In this document: positions 41,800 through 50,298 of the stretch, in pieces
How the letters are laid out: each line of letters opens with the position of its first letter
How positions within the stretch are numbered: the stretch's first letter is position 1
Origin: Candidatus Chloroploca sp. Khr17
GTDB taxonomy: Bacteria > Chloroflexota > Chloroflexia > Chloroflexales > Chloroflexaceae
Assembly (NCBI RefSeq): GCF_004138165.1
Contig: NZ_RYFF01000021.1
Coordinates: forward strand, 1-64,000
DNA length: 64,000 nt
Direction: 5' to 3'
The notes under the pieces: generated by a model
What the model was told of the DNA's origin: nothing
Database searches by the model: none
The model's input: only the letters and a program-made list of their open reading frames with translations
Position numbers and translations under genes: made by a program

Positions 41800-43851
41800 T
41801 TAGCGGACACCAAGTAGCTCGACGGCATCGATTTCGTTCCAGCTGGCCCCGTTTCGCTGGTCAATGGTAAGCCGTACGCCAACGATCCGGGTGAGCGTCT
41901 GGGGAAAGGTAATGTCACGGGCCAATGGGCACGTTGCGGACGGGCCTGGTTCGCCGGTGTAGACGGTAAAGGCCTCGCCGCGTTCGTCAATCAGTTCGAT
42001 CTGGCTGACAAAATCCGGGTTAAAGCTGTGGTAGATCACCACACCAACCGCAAAGACCGGGGTTGCATAGCGTAATTCAAGGGTCTCAAGCGTATCAGGG
42101 GTAGCGGCGGCCCAGGCGTTGGGGCTATCCTGGCAGCCGACAACATCGGGCGGCCCGGTAGCGCCTGCCGGTTCGTAATCGGGGGCATAAAAACTCGAGG
42201 CCGTCGCCTCGCTGGCCCACTGACGGATCAGGGTTTCTGGATTCAGGGTCGGTATGAGGGCGGCTTCTTCCCCCAAACTTTCAGCCGTTGCACTGGTCTC
42301 TTCGTCGGCAGCCGCAAGGGCCTCCTGGTCAAGCTGGAGGCGGAGCGCGGTGATGGCGCTATACTCGCCACTATTGTCGCTGACCCAGACGATCCCGCCA
42401 GGTGCGGCGGCAAGGCCATTGGGGAGGTTGAATTCGCCGGGGGCGGGCAGATTGCCACGGGTGACGGGTTGGCCGCCCCGGGCGACGATCCTTCCGCCTG
42501 GAGCGAGTTGGAGGATGCCCTCGGTGTAGGTGGCAAGATAGATGAAACCGTCAGCATCTACATCAATGGCCCCGGCGGCAAATTGTTCGGGGAGCGCCGG
42601 ATCGCCAAAGCGCGCCAGTTCTTGCCCGTTGGCTCCAAGTTTGACGACGCCACCAAAGGTGTCGGCGAGATAAACGTTGCCACTGGCATCAACCGCGAGA
42701 TCGGTTGGCGAGAGGTCAGGCGTTAATTCAATGCGCCCGAGCGCACGCCCGGTGGGGCTAAAACGCACAATGCTACTGATAATCCGCCCGCTCTCGGGGC
42801 CGGGGCGGGCATCCAGGGCATAGACATTGCCGTCGGGGCTAACCGCGATGCGTTGCGGCGAGGCGAACCCAAACTGATCAGGGCCACTGCCGGCACTGCC
42901 CCAGCGTTCGACAAACGTGCCCTCGGCAGTGAAACGAGCAATTGCATTGCGTCCAAAATCGGCAACAAAGAGATCGCCCTCGGTTCCATAGGCGACATCA
43001 TACGCATCAAGGATCGTTTGGGATTCGAAGGTGCCGATCAGGTCGCCATCGGCGGCAAAGATCCAGACCCCACGGCGACTCTCGGCGAGATAGATGGTGC
43101 CATCAGGGGCGGTTGCAAGCCCGCGGGCGGCCACAAAACGCCCATCAGGTGGGCCGGCACTTCCGCCGAGCCGTAAAACAAAACCGTCGGGGCCACGATC
43201 AACCACCACCGGCTGCTCGGCGCGATCAACAATCGGCACTGGCGTCGGGGTTGGCAACGGGATCAAGCGAATACTCTCAAGCATCGCTTGATAGAGGGCT
43301 GCCTCAGCAGGCCACGCCTCGGCTGAGGCCTGACCAAGCACCCGCAGGGCTGTTTGTGCCCCCAGCACCGCAGAAAGTTGACCGGCGGCACCCGGCGCAC
43401 GCAACTCGGCGGTGACACCGGCCCCGCCATCAAGGGTGAGTGCCCGCGTTGGACTGATGACATAGCCGGCCTCTTGGGCGGCCATGCTACTCCAAGCAAA
43501 CAGCGCCTCGGCATCCTCGGCGATCGCGGCACCAAAGCGTCCGGTCAGTTCATCAAGGGGGATGGCGTCAATGCTCAACACCAACGCAGGCCCGGGACTA
43601 GCAAGATCGAGGGTCGCCTCGTCAGGAGCGAGTTGCAGCACCTGATCAGTCTGACGCGTGACCCAACCAGCCGGGTAGCTGAGGCGAAACCCCTGAACCT
43701 CGGCTGTGAGCGTATGCGCCAACACAATGGGTGTTGGCGACGGCACTGCCGTAGGCGGGGGCGGCTCAACCGATGGTGCCTCAGGCGCAGGGGGCATAAG
43801 AGTACAGGCACTCAAAACGAACGCACACACGAAGATGAAAACGTGACGCAT
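41800..43851 (-). CDS. NHL-repeat lipoprotein
   Basis: The 683-residue protein has a lipoprotein signal (FVFIFVCAFVLSAC type, cysteine near residue 16) and a Pro-rich linker. A domain at about 45-205 is followed by a six-or-so-bladed NHL/SMP-30-like propeller (repeats such as GLATAPDGTIYLAESRRGVW and RIAVSPDGNVYALDARPG). A C-terminal beta domain (about 560-683) is of discoidin/F5-8C type (ATASSFYAPDYEPAGATGPP). It is likely anchored on the cell surface and may bind carbohydrate or protein. ATG follows GGAGGAG; a GTG one codon earlier is the alternative. Confidence 0.8.
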   Translation of the reverse strand: MRHVFIFVCAFVLSACTLMPPAPEAPSVEPPPPTAVPSPTPIVLAHTLTAEVQGFRLSYPAGWVTRQTDQVLQLAPDEATLDLASPGPALVLSIDAIPLDELTGRFGAAIAEDAEALFAWSSMAAQEAGYVISPTRALTLDGGAGVTAELRAPGAAGQLSAVLGAQTALRVLGQASAEAWPAEAALYQAMLESIRLIPLPTPTPVPIVDRAEQPVVVDRGPDGFVLRLGGSAGPPDGRFVAARGLATAPDGTIYLAESRRGVWIFAADGDLIGTFESQTILDAYDVAYGTEGDLFVADFGRNAIARFTAEGTFVERWGSAGSGPDQFGFASPQRIAVSPDGNVYALDARPGPESGRIISSIVRFSPTGRALGRIELTPDLSPTDLAVDASGNVYLADTFGGVVKLGANGQELARFGDPALPEQFAAGAIDVDADGFIYLATYTEGILQLAPGGRIVARGGQPVTRGNLPAPGEFNLPNGLAAAPGGIVWVSDNSGEYSAITALRLQLDQEALAAADEETSATAESLGEEAALIPTLNPETLIRQWASEATASSFYAPDYEPAGATGPPDVVGCQDSPNAWAAATPDTLETLELRYATPVFAVGVVIYHSFNPDFVSQIELIDERGEAFTVYTGEPGPSATCPLARDITFPQTLTRIVGVRLTIDQRNGASWNEIDAVELLGVR

Positions 43852-43874
43852 CACAACTCCTCCTGGCCACGGCG

Positions 43875-45044
43875 CTACGGCGAGCGCACAGGTTCTGGGG
43901 CTGCCTTGAGAGGATCATGGTTGGCCTGATTGACATAGAGCATCTGGGTTGGATAGGCAAACTGAATATTTTCAGCGGCAAAGCGCTCAAAAAGAGCTAG
44001 ATTGATCGCCTGTTGCGTATCCATATAGACCAGGAACTCGGGGGAGAGGACAAAATAGACCACTTCGAAGGTCAGGGCAAAGTTATCGAACTTCTGAAAA
44101 TGGGCGCGATCAAAGCGGGTGTGGGCCTGGGCTTCAATGGACTCGCGAATAATTGTGGGAATCTTGCGCAAGAGTTCGGGGGGCGTCTCGTAGATAATCC
44201 CGAGCGAAAAGACGATCCGCCGTTCTTGCATGCGCGAGAAGTTTTGAATGCGACTATTGAGCAGATCGGCATTAGAAAAGACCAGATGTTCACCCGAGAT
44301 GCTCTGGAGGCGGGTCGTTTTGATCCCGATGCGCTCGACGGTACCCGCCATCGTCCCCACGACAATAAACTCTCCCGGCACAAAGGGCTTATCGAGTGTA
44401 ATCGAGAGCGATGCAAAGAGATCACCGAGAATATTTTGCACGGCCAGGGCAATCGCAATGCCGCCGATCCCCACACTTGCAAGCAGCGGCGTAATATTGA
44501 TCCCGGGCAGATTCTCGAGAATGAGTAGCAGAATGATCGAATAGAGCACCAGGCGGGTAATCGCCGTCAGCAACTGGGCGGTCGCCACGCGCCCACGATC
44601 AAGTTCGAGGTTACGCTGGGTATACTGGTCACCCCATCCCGTAATCAGGGCATTGCCCCAAATGCCGAGCTGGATCAGGAAAGAGATGCCTGCAGCCGTT
44701 CTGATCAAGTCTATCAGCCCATCAGGCAGGATCAGAATGGTTAAACCAAAATAGAAGGCAACAACAAACTTGACCCAGCCCTTGGTCTTTTTGGTGATAA
44801 TGGCGATTGCATCATCAACAAAAGTATGAGTTGTCTCGGGATGACGGGCAAAGCGCCACCGCAAGCCAAGTTGCAGCAGCGTGATCGCCAGAAAGATGAC
44901 GGCCATGATGATCAGGGCAATCAGCCAGCGTGTTGGTGAATTCGTCGTAAAGATCGCGGTCAGATCGCCAAAGATCGTCATCCACTCATTGACTGGCTGG
45001 AGCAATTCAGTAAGTTCGGTTTCCAATTCCTCTAGTTCAGGCAT
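43875..45044 (-). CDS. MscS-family mechanosensitive channel
   Basis: The 389-residue protein has three to four N-terminal transmembrane helices (about 40-65, 90-110, 120-140, 170-185). The pore helix and beta domain follow: LASVGIGGIAIALAVQNILG, then FIVVGTMAGTVERIGIKTT. The C-terminal alpha/beta vestibule ends near NQANHDPLK. It should act as a tension-gated osmotic safety valve. Its start overlaps the 3' end of the upstream alpha/beta hydrolase gene by 13 bases, which indicates translational coupling. Confidence 0.9.
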   Translation of the reverse strand: MPELEELETELTELLQPVNEWMTIFGDLTAIFTTNSPTRWLIALIIMAVIFLAITLLQLGLRWRFARHPETTHTFVDDAIAIITKKTKGWVKFVVAFYFGLTILILPDGLIDLIRTAAGISFLIQLGIWGNALITGWGDQYTQRNLELDRGRVATAQLLTAITRLVLYSIILLLILENLPGINITPLLASVGIGGIAIALAVQNILGDLFASLSITLDKPFVPGEFIVVGTMAGTVERIGIKTTRLQSISGEHLVFSNADLLNSRIQNFSRMQERRIVFSLGIIYETPPELLRKIPTIIRESIEAQAHTRFDRAHFQKFDNFALTFEVVYFVLSPEFLVYMDTQQAINLALFERFAAENIQFAYPTQMLYVNQANHDPLKAAPEPVRSP

Positions 45045-45805
45045 AACTCCTCTTCAAGAAACGTCCGAATCAGGTCACGCAGTTGTGCTGGCTGGTCAAA
45101 CTGGATGCCGTGACCGCTTGCCGCAATGATGGTGGCGCGACAGTGCGCAATGCGCTCGGCGAGCCGAAAGAAATCGGTTTCCAGATTATTGACTTCACCG
45201 TCGCCATTGAGCAACAACACTGGACAGGCAATGCGGTCAGCCTGGTCGTAGCAGATATTGCCGCCGGCTGCATAGATCGCCTGCGCCGCCGCCGCCCAAC
45301 CCTCGATCAACGGGGCGATCTGGTCTTCGCCATGGTTGGCAATGATCTCGTCGCGCCAACTGGCATAGTTGGCGTCCCAGGCACTGACAGGGAGCCACTG
45401 CTGGGCCGCGGCGGCCATCGGGGCCGAGATGACCCCGGCGACACCCCAGGCAACCACGCCACAGACGAGATCGGGCCTGGTTGCCGCTACTAGCAACGCA
45501 CTCTCGGCCCCATCACTAAAGCCAAGCACGACGACTGGCCCCGGATTGAGGTGCTCGAGCAGCCGAATCATATCGTCGGCATCACGCTGGTAAAAATCAG
45601 GCGGAAAGTCGCGGAACGGGGGGCGGCTGGCCCCATAGCCCCGCAGATCGGGGGCAATGACCCGCCAGTTTGTCTTCAGATCATCAATCAAGTCACCCAG
45701 GTGACTACGTGCCGTCCCTGTAAACCCGTGCAACAAGAGCAAGGGATGGCCTGCACCTTCATCATAATAGGCAAGATTCAGATCATCGAGCACAACGTGG
45801 TGCAT
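45032..45805 (-). CDS. Alpha/beta hydrolase
   Basis: The 257-residue protein has the alpha/beta-hydrolase fold. Oxyanion HGFTG is near residue 27, nucleophile Ser in VVLGFSDGAESALL (about 96), a probable acid Asp in LLNGDGEVNN and His in ASGHGIQFDQPAQL. The family includes proline iminopeptidases, esterases and C-C hydrolases; the substrate is not inferable. It is divergent from the Crp-type regulator across a 54-bp spacer. Confidence 0.85.
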   Translation of the reverse strand: MHHVVLDDLNLAYYDEGAGHPLLLLHGFTGTARSHLGDLIDDLKTNWRVIAPDLRGYGASRPPFRDFPPDFYQRDADDMIRLLEHLNPGPVVVLGFSDGAESALLVAATRPDLVCGVVAWGVAGVISAPMAAAAQQWLPVSAWDANYASWRDEIIANHGEDQIAPLIEGWAAAAQAIYAAGGNICYDQADRIACPVLLLNGDGEVNNLETDFFRLAERIAHCRATIIAASGHGIQFDQPAQLRDLIRTFLEEELCLN

Positions 45806-45859
45806 ATAATTTCCCCTATAATAGTAACAAGCACTCTCTTATTATAGCCGAAGCGCAGT
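45806..45859. promoter_or_regulatory. Divergent promoter region with 8-bp inverted repeat
   Basis: CTATAATA (45816-45823) and TATTATAG (45840-45847) are inverted around a 16-base spacer, providing -10-like boxes in both directions and a possible dimer operator. The adjacent Crp/Fnr gene makes autoregulation plausible. Confidence 0.45.
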
Positions 45860-46516
45860 ATGACCATGACGCTTGATGAGTTGCGATCCATTCCGCTCCT
45901 TGCTTTGCTCGATGACCGAACGCTTGCCGATACGGCCCGTCGCATGCATCGTTCAAGTTTTCGCCCCGGACAGCAGATCCTCCAGGAAGGTGAGCAGCCG
46001 CCTGGTCTCTTCTTTGTGCAGCGTGGGCGCGTGCGGCTCTCGTGCATGGCGGCTGATGGGCGTGAGCAGGTACTGGCGATGGTTGGCCCTGGAGAACATT
46101 TTAACGCCGTGCCGCTCTTTGATGGCAACCCCAACCCGAGCTCGGCCCGGGCGATGAGTCCGGTGATCTGCCTCATTTTGTCACGTGAAGACCTGATTGC
46201 CCTGATCCGTCAGCATCCCGATTTTGCGCTGGCCGCGCTCAACGCGATGGCCGTCCAGTTGCGTGAGCTTGTTATGCTTGTCGAGGATCTCGCGTTTCGT
46301 TCGGTACGGGCGCGGATGGCGCGGCAACTGCTGGCCGAGGCGGGTAGCGGTGCGGCGGAATTGACCCATCAAGAACTGGCCGAACGCGCCGGTACCGTCC
46401 GTGAAATCGCCGGACGCGCACTCCGCCGTCTGGCCGAAGAGGGCATGGTACGGCTCGAACGCGGGCGCGTCATCGTGCTTGACCCCGAGGGCCTGGCACG
46501 CGTGATCGAAGAATAA
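45860..46516 (+). CDS. Crp/Fnr-family transcription regulator
   Basis: The 218-residue protein has an N-terminal cNMP-binding beta-barrel (FRPGQQILQEGEQPPGLFFV to ICLILSREDL), a dimerisation helix, and a C-terminal winged helix (LTHQELAERAGTVREIAGRA, about 165-185). The phosphate-binding cassette (HFNAVPLFDGNPNPSSAR) lacks the canonical Glu-Arg arrangement of cAMP binders. There is no Fnr-type Cys set. The effector is therefore unknown. A tandem ATG lies two codons on (45866). It is divergent from an alpha/beta hydrolase gene. Confidence 0.88.
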   Translation: MTMTLDELRSIPLLALLDDRTLADTARRMHRSSFRPGQQILQEGEQPPGLFFVQRGRVRLSCMAADGREQVLAMVGPGEHFNAVPLFDGNPNPSSARAMSPVICLILSREDLIALIRQHPDFALAALNAMAVQLRELVMLVEDLAFRSVRARMARQLLAEAGSGAAELTHQELAERAGTVREIAGRALRRLAEEGMVRLERGRVIVLDPEGLARVIEE

Positions 46517-46638
46517 AGTTTGTGCTACGAAAGGTTTGTGGAGTTATGAGACTTTAGTGGTAGACGAGGGCATCGGCATTATAGTAATCTGTTTACGAAC
46601 AACTCTTTCTTCAGTTTGAGCTAATGAGGAGCAAGCCT

Positions 46639-46875
46639 GTGCCGTACATTATTGTCGAACCCTGCATTGGGACCAAAGACGCGTCGTGCGTAGCCGTTTG
46701 TCCAGTTGATTGCATTTACGAGGGCGAAGATCAGTACTACATCAACCCTGACGAGTGCATTGACTGTGGCGCCTGCGAGCCAGAATGCCCAGTTGAGGCT
46801 ATTTTTGCTGACGACTCGGTGCCAGAGCAGTGGAAGAGCTATATCGAGAAGAACCGTACCTTCTTTGGTGCCTAA
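46639..46875 (+). CDS. 7Fe-type ferredoxin ([3Fe-4S]/[4Fe-4S])
   Basis: The 78-residue protein begins [20 protein letters not shown] and carries [12 protein letters not shown]. This is the Thermus/Azotobacter-like 7Fe ferredoxin pattern: the first cluster has Cys-x7-Cys-x3-Cys (3Fe type, with one more Cys in PVDC), and the second is CxxCxxCxxxC. The GTG start preceded by GAGGAG gives the normal N-terminus. A TATAGT near 46579 may be the -10 box. As a soluble low-potential carrier it could serve central metabolism. Confidence 0.93.
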   Translation: MPYIIVEPCIGTKDASCVAVCPVDCIYEGEDQYYINPDECIDCGACEPECPVEAIFADDSVPEQWKSYIEKNRTFFGA

Positions 46876-46914
46876 TTTGGCGGCGAAGCCGTCAAGAAGC
46901 AACCCGTAAGAAGC

Positions 46915-46971
46915 ATGGTGCTTCGCGTGCAAAAGCCCAGCTTAGCTGGGCTTTTGCACGCGAAGCACCAT
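46915..46971. terminator. 27-bp perfect hairpin with 3-nt loop
   Basis: ATGGTGCTTCGCGTGCAAAA continues to GCCCAGC, loop tta, and pairs without mismatch to the inverted copy. Inner AAAA/TTTT flanks give possible two-way termination between the convergent ferredoxin and nucleotidyltransferase genes. Confidence 0.9.
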
Positions 46972-46985
46972 TGGCTTTCAGGGCA

Positions 46986-47576
46986 TTAGCCCTCGGAAAA
47001 GGCTTGATAGCCCTCGGGAGTATCAAGATCAATGCAGACCGCAGGATCAGCTACGTCAAGCCAGTGGACACGTGTGGTCGGATTGCGCAACAGGACGCGT
47101 GCGCCCGTATCACCTTCAAGGGTTGCGACAGATGGAAAGAGTGCGGCGGCAAGCAAGACAGGATTGCCGCGCTGACCCTGATAACGTGGCACAATGGCAT
47201 CAGCTTCGGGGTGGGGGGCAAACGTGGTGATCAACTGATTGATGAGCCCTGGCGTGATGAAGGGTTGATCAACGAGCAGGATCACCGCTGCGGATGCCTC
47301 GGTGGGCAAGCTTGCCAGCCCACATGTGAGCGAAGCCGCCTGTCCAGTCGCAAAGGCGGCACACTCCACAACATGCACGCGGCTGCGCAGATCGCCGAGG
47401 GCCTGCCGTACAGCCATGGCCTCGGCCCCCAGCACCACCGTTAACCCGGCGAGGTGACTGGCGAGGGCAACCGTGGCGACGTGGCGTACCAGCGGTTGCC
47501 CTCGCCAGATCAACAATGGCTTGGGTGCCCCCATCCGGCGTGACTGACCGGCGGCCAGCAGAACCCCATAGATCAC
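46986..47576 (-). CDS. MobA-like nucleotidyltransferase (MocA family)
   Basis: The 196-residue protein starts with the nucleotide-binding signature LLAAGQSRRMGAPKPLL and has ILLVDQPFITPGLI (metal/acceptor motif) and GQRGNPVLLAA. It fits the MobA-like NTP transferase domain; the closest functional group is MocA, which adds CMP to molybdopterin. The GDTGARVLLR segment near residue 155 is typical of that group. Its start overlaps phoU by four bases, although no molybdenum-enzyme gene is nearby. Confidence 0.85.
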   Translation of the reverse strand: MIYGVLLAAGQSRRMGAPKPLLIWRGQPLVRHVATVALASHLAGLTVVLGAEAMAVRQALGDLRSRVHVVECAAFATGQAASLTCGLASLPTEASAAVILLVDQPFITPGLINQLITTFAPHPEADAIVPRYQGQRGNPVLLAAALFPSVATLEGDTGARVLLRNPTTRVHWLDVADPAVCIDLDTPEGYQAFSEG

Positions 47577-48229
47577 GGGTTCAGTTCAACAACCTGGGCA
47601 TTCAACCAATAAACCACACGCTCGGCAATATTGGTTGAGCGATCGCCAATGCGTTCAAGTTTATGCGCGATCAACAAGAAATCGGCCGCCCGGGCCGGAT
47701 TAGGATAATCCACCAGGCTATGGGCCAAGGTATGCTTCACCTGCCGATAGAGCAGATCGACTTCGGCCTCTTCAGTCGCCAGAGCTTGAGCTGCCCCAAG
47801 ATCGCCGCTGCTCAACACTTCGAGGGCGCGCCCAAAAAGCCCCTGAACCATCCTAGCAAGGTGCATCAGATCGGCTGGTGGCTTAAGTGGCTCGGCTTGC
47901 TCGCCCCCAAGCACCATGCGGGCAATGCCTTTGGCATAATCGCCAATTCGCTCGAGTTCACTCCCGATGGCGATAATGCTCAGGATGCTCCGCAGATCGC
48001 GTGCGACGGGCTGTTGCAAGGCAACCAGGGCGATGGCATGATCTTCTAGGGCACGTTGGGCCGTATTGATCAGGCGATCATCTTGCTGCACTTCTTGTGC
48101 CAGTTCACGATCCTGATTTGTCAGCGCCGTCAACGCACGTTGAATTGCGATATTCGTCTGAGCACCAAGATCTTGCACCTGATGCCGCAACGAAGCAAGT
48201 TCGGCATCAAAATGATCACGTACGCGCAT
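47573..48229 (-). CDS. phoU: Phosphate-signalling protein PhoU
   Basis: The 218-residue helical protein has two PhoU three-helix repeats, each with the metal-binding E/D-xxx-D signature: SELERIGDYAKGIARMV (about 85) and HKLERIGDRSTNIAERVVYW (about 190). PhoU mediates between the Pst phosphate transporter and the PhoR kinase and limits phosphate uptake. ATG follows GAGGAGG; an in-frame upstream GTG-type start is less likely. No pst or phoR gene is adjacent; instead a MobA-like gene overlaps its end. Confidence 0.93.
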   Translation of the reverse strand: MRVRDHFDAELASLRHQVQDLGAQTNIAIQRALTALTNQDRELAQEVQQDDRLINTAQRALEDHAIALVALQQPVARDLRSILSIIAIGSELERIGDYAKGIARMVLGGEQAEPLKPPADLMHLARMVQGLFGRALEVLSSGDLGAAQALATEEAEVDLLYRQVKHTLAHSLVDYPNPARAADFLLIAHKLERIGDRSTNIAERVVYWLNAQVVELNP

Positions 48230-48333
48230 CGCACACCTCCTCGTGTCACTGCTCAATTCTCTTCTTTTTTCAGTTTACCCGATAGAACCTCTTCAGTTCA
48301 ACGAGAGATTCGGTCACAAAAGCGAGAGGTCTG

Positions 48334-48393
48334 ATTACCGGCTGAGGATGTGCGAGCCATAGGCCCGCACATCTTTAGCCGGAGGCCGGTAAT
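48334..48393. terminator. Two-tier inverted repeat after the UbiA gene
   Basis: ATTACCGGC pairs with GCCGGTAAT, and inside it GATGTGCG pairs with CGCACATC. It lies 14 bp beyond the 3' end of the prenyltransferase gene. Confidence 0.6.
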
Positions 48394-48406
48394 GTTGCAA
48401 CAGGAG

Positions 48407-49426
48407 TTAGTGCCGCCCAAGGCGTTGCAATGCTTGCCATGTCATCCCATTGGCGAGCAGCGGCACCATATGAACCGTGAGCAAGACCCCCTGGCTTGTC
48501 GGCACCATGCCGGGACTCACAAGAGCGATGGGCATCGAGAGCAACAGGATCAGATGGAGCATGCCAAGATCCACAGGTCTGAGTTTGCCACGTAGCCCTT
48601 GACCAAACAGTGTACCGGTGAGCAGCACAACGAGACTCACCGCACCAAGGGCCACGCGCTGTGCTGCTGGTGTCAGCGCCATCTGGTTGGTCGAAGCACC
48701 CCAGAGGGGTAGAATTAGCAAACATAGTTGCAGGCTCAGGGCATATATTTTCATCAACAAAGGAACTTCCATAGTGCCATGGGCATTTACAGTTGCCCCA
48801 AACATAATCGCCGTAGTCTGCGCCCCACGGTCACGGTCATTGGCGAGATCGCGCAGCGCACCGTGGACACCATTGACCAGCATGATCACGAGGCTCTCGT
48901 AGATGGCAAGCAGGGCCGTAAGGCGGGTGGGCTTGCCGCATTGGAGCGCCCCAGCCGCAAGCAGGGCCGTCCAGCCGAGGGCCTGGATAAGATCGGTGAG
49001 GATCGGCCAGCGCACCCGCTTCCCCCAGTGATTATAGGCTCCTAGCGCCAGCACCGCCAACCCGAGGGCAAGTCGAGCAGGTCGCAGCGGTATGGTTGAT
49101 GCCATACCCGTGGTTTGCAGTGCGAACGCCGCTGGCACTGCAAGGGCTGCGACTGCCCCGGCCTGGGGTGGTGAAATACGCCCCTGGATTAACGGATAGT
49201 CGACACGAAGTGGCTGGGTACGATCAAGCTCGCGATCACACAGATCGTTATGAACATATGCAAAGACATGGAAAGCCGCTCCCATACCCACGAGCTTTGC
49301 CATCGCACCAGGTGACAACCGCAGCTCAACACTGACTGCCCCGAGCACCGGCAGCACCATCGTTGCGCCGCTCGCCGAAAAACGCACAAAACGATAGAGA
49401 TCATCCAGCCAAAGCTTGAAATTCAT
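48407..49426 (-). CDS. UbiA-family prenyltransferase
   Basis: The 339-residue integral membrane protein has about eight or nine helices and two Asp-rich motifs: NDLCDRELDR (about residue 64, NDxxDxxxD) and DLANDRDRG (about 190). These bind Mg-prenyl diphosphate in UbiA-superfamily aromatic prenyltransferases (quinone, heme O, chlorophyll or archaeal-type lipid synthesis). The exact acceptor is not readable. ATG follows AGAAGG. It is divergent from ssb. Confidence 0.85.
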   Translation of the reverse strand: MNFKLWLDDLYRFVRFSASGATMVLPVLGAVSVELRLSPGAMAKLVGMGAAFHVFAYVHNDLCDRELDRTQPLRVDYPLIQGRISPPQAGAVAALAVPAAFALQTTGMASTIPLRPARLALGLAVLALGAYNHWGKRVRWPILTDLIQALGWTALLAAGALQCGKPTRLTALLAIYESLVIMLVNGVHGALRDLANDRDRGAQTTAIMFGATVNAHGTMEVPLLMKIYALSLQLCLLILPLWGASTNQMALTPAAQRVALGAVSLVVLLTGTLFGQGLRGKLRPVDLGMLHLILLLSMPIALVSPGMVPTSQGVLLTVHMVPLLANGMTWQALQRLGRH

Positions 49427-49543
49427 GGCACCTTCTCTTGACAAACCAGGATAATCGTGGTAAAATCAGCACATAAGTTCAGTTCTGCTCGATCATCGTT
49501 ACGGCGGGCAAAGCTTAAAGAAGACAGCGAGGAGGAAGCCACC

Positions 49544-50077
49544 ATGGCCAAGGATCTGAACAAAGTACAGTTTACGGGACATCTTGGCGCAGACCCTGAG
49601 ATGCGTTACACTGCTCAGGGGAGTGCCGTCACCAACTTTCGGGTGGCGAGCAACCGCACCTGGAAAGACCGCGAAGGTGGTGCTCACGAAGACACCGAAT
49701 GGTTCCGCGTGGTTGCGTGGGACAAACTGGGTGAGATCTGCAACCAGTACCTGACCAAAGGCTCACGGGTCTACATCGAGGGCCGCTTGCAAACGCGCAA
49801 GTGGGTTGATCGTGAAAATCAAGACCGCTACATCACCGAGGTGATTGCCCAAGATATGATTATGCTCTCGGCACGTGGTGAACGGGGCATGCCTGCAGGT
49901 GACGAGCATTTTGGTGATGCCGAGCAGTTCGAGGAAGCGCCACCGCCACCTGCGGAAGCGCCGCCACGGCGAACTCCGGCGGGTGCGACATCGAATGGCG
50001 GCCGGGCAGCGGCTAGTCGCAGCATTGCGCGGAACCAGCCCCAGCCAATCGAAAATGACGAGGATATTCCCTTTTAG
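49544..50077 (+). CDS. ssb: Single-stranded DNA-binding protein SSB
   Basis: The 177-residue protein is the canonical SSB: OB fold KVQFTGHLGADPEMRYTAQG, then WFRVVAWDKLGEICNQYLTK and VYIEGRLQTRKW. A Pro/Ala/Gly-rich disordered linker (about 125-165) and the acidic tip ENDEDIPF follow. It coats single-stranded DNA and recruits replication and repair proteins. ATG follows GGAGGAAG; longer upstream in-frame starts lack a ribosome site. A second, divergent SSB is at 36820-37245. Confidence 0.95.
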   Translation: MAKDLNKVQFTGHLGADPEMRYTAQGSAVTNFRVASNRTWKDREGGAHEDTEWFRVVAWDKLGEICNQYLTKGSRVYIEGRLQTRKWVDRENQDRYITEVIAQDMIMLSARGERGMPAGDEHFGDAEQFEEAPPPPAEAPPRRTPAGATSNGGRAAASRSIARNQPQPIENDEDIPF

Positions 50078-50090
50078 GGTTGATCTTTCT

Positions 50091-50139
50091 TGCGAGCGCC
50101 CCCAAAAGCCAGCGTAGCTGGCTTTTGGGGGCGCTCGCA
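50091..50139. terminator. 23-bp perfect hairpin after ssb
   Basis: TGCGAGCGCCCCCAAAAGCC continues to AGC, loop gta, then the exact inverted complement. It starts 13 bases after the ssb stop codon. Confidence 0.9.
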
Positions 50140-50298
50140 GTGCCTCAGGTTGAGGGCGTGAGACCTGAAAACCCGTGGTTAGGGGCATCACCCGCGAAGT
50201 TCACTGCTAGCGTTGTAGGCCCGGTTGAAGGATGCTTCATACTTCGGAGTTGTGTATCACGTTCTGATGAACTCGGCCTACCTGCTATCTCCTATCTC

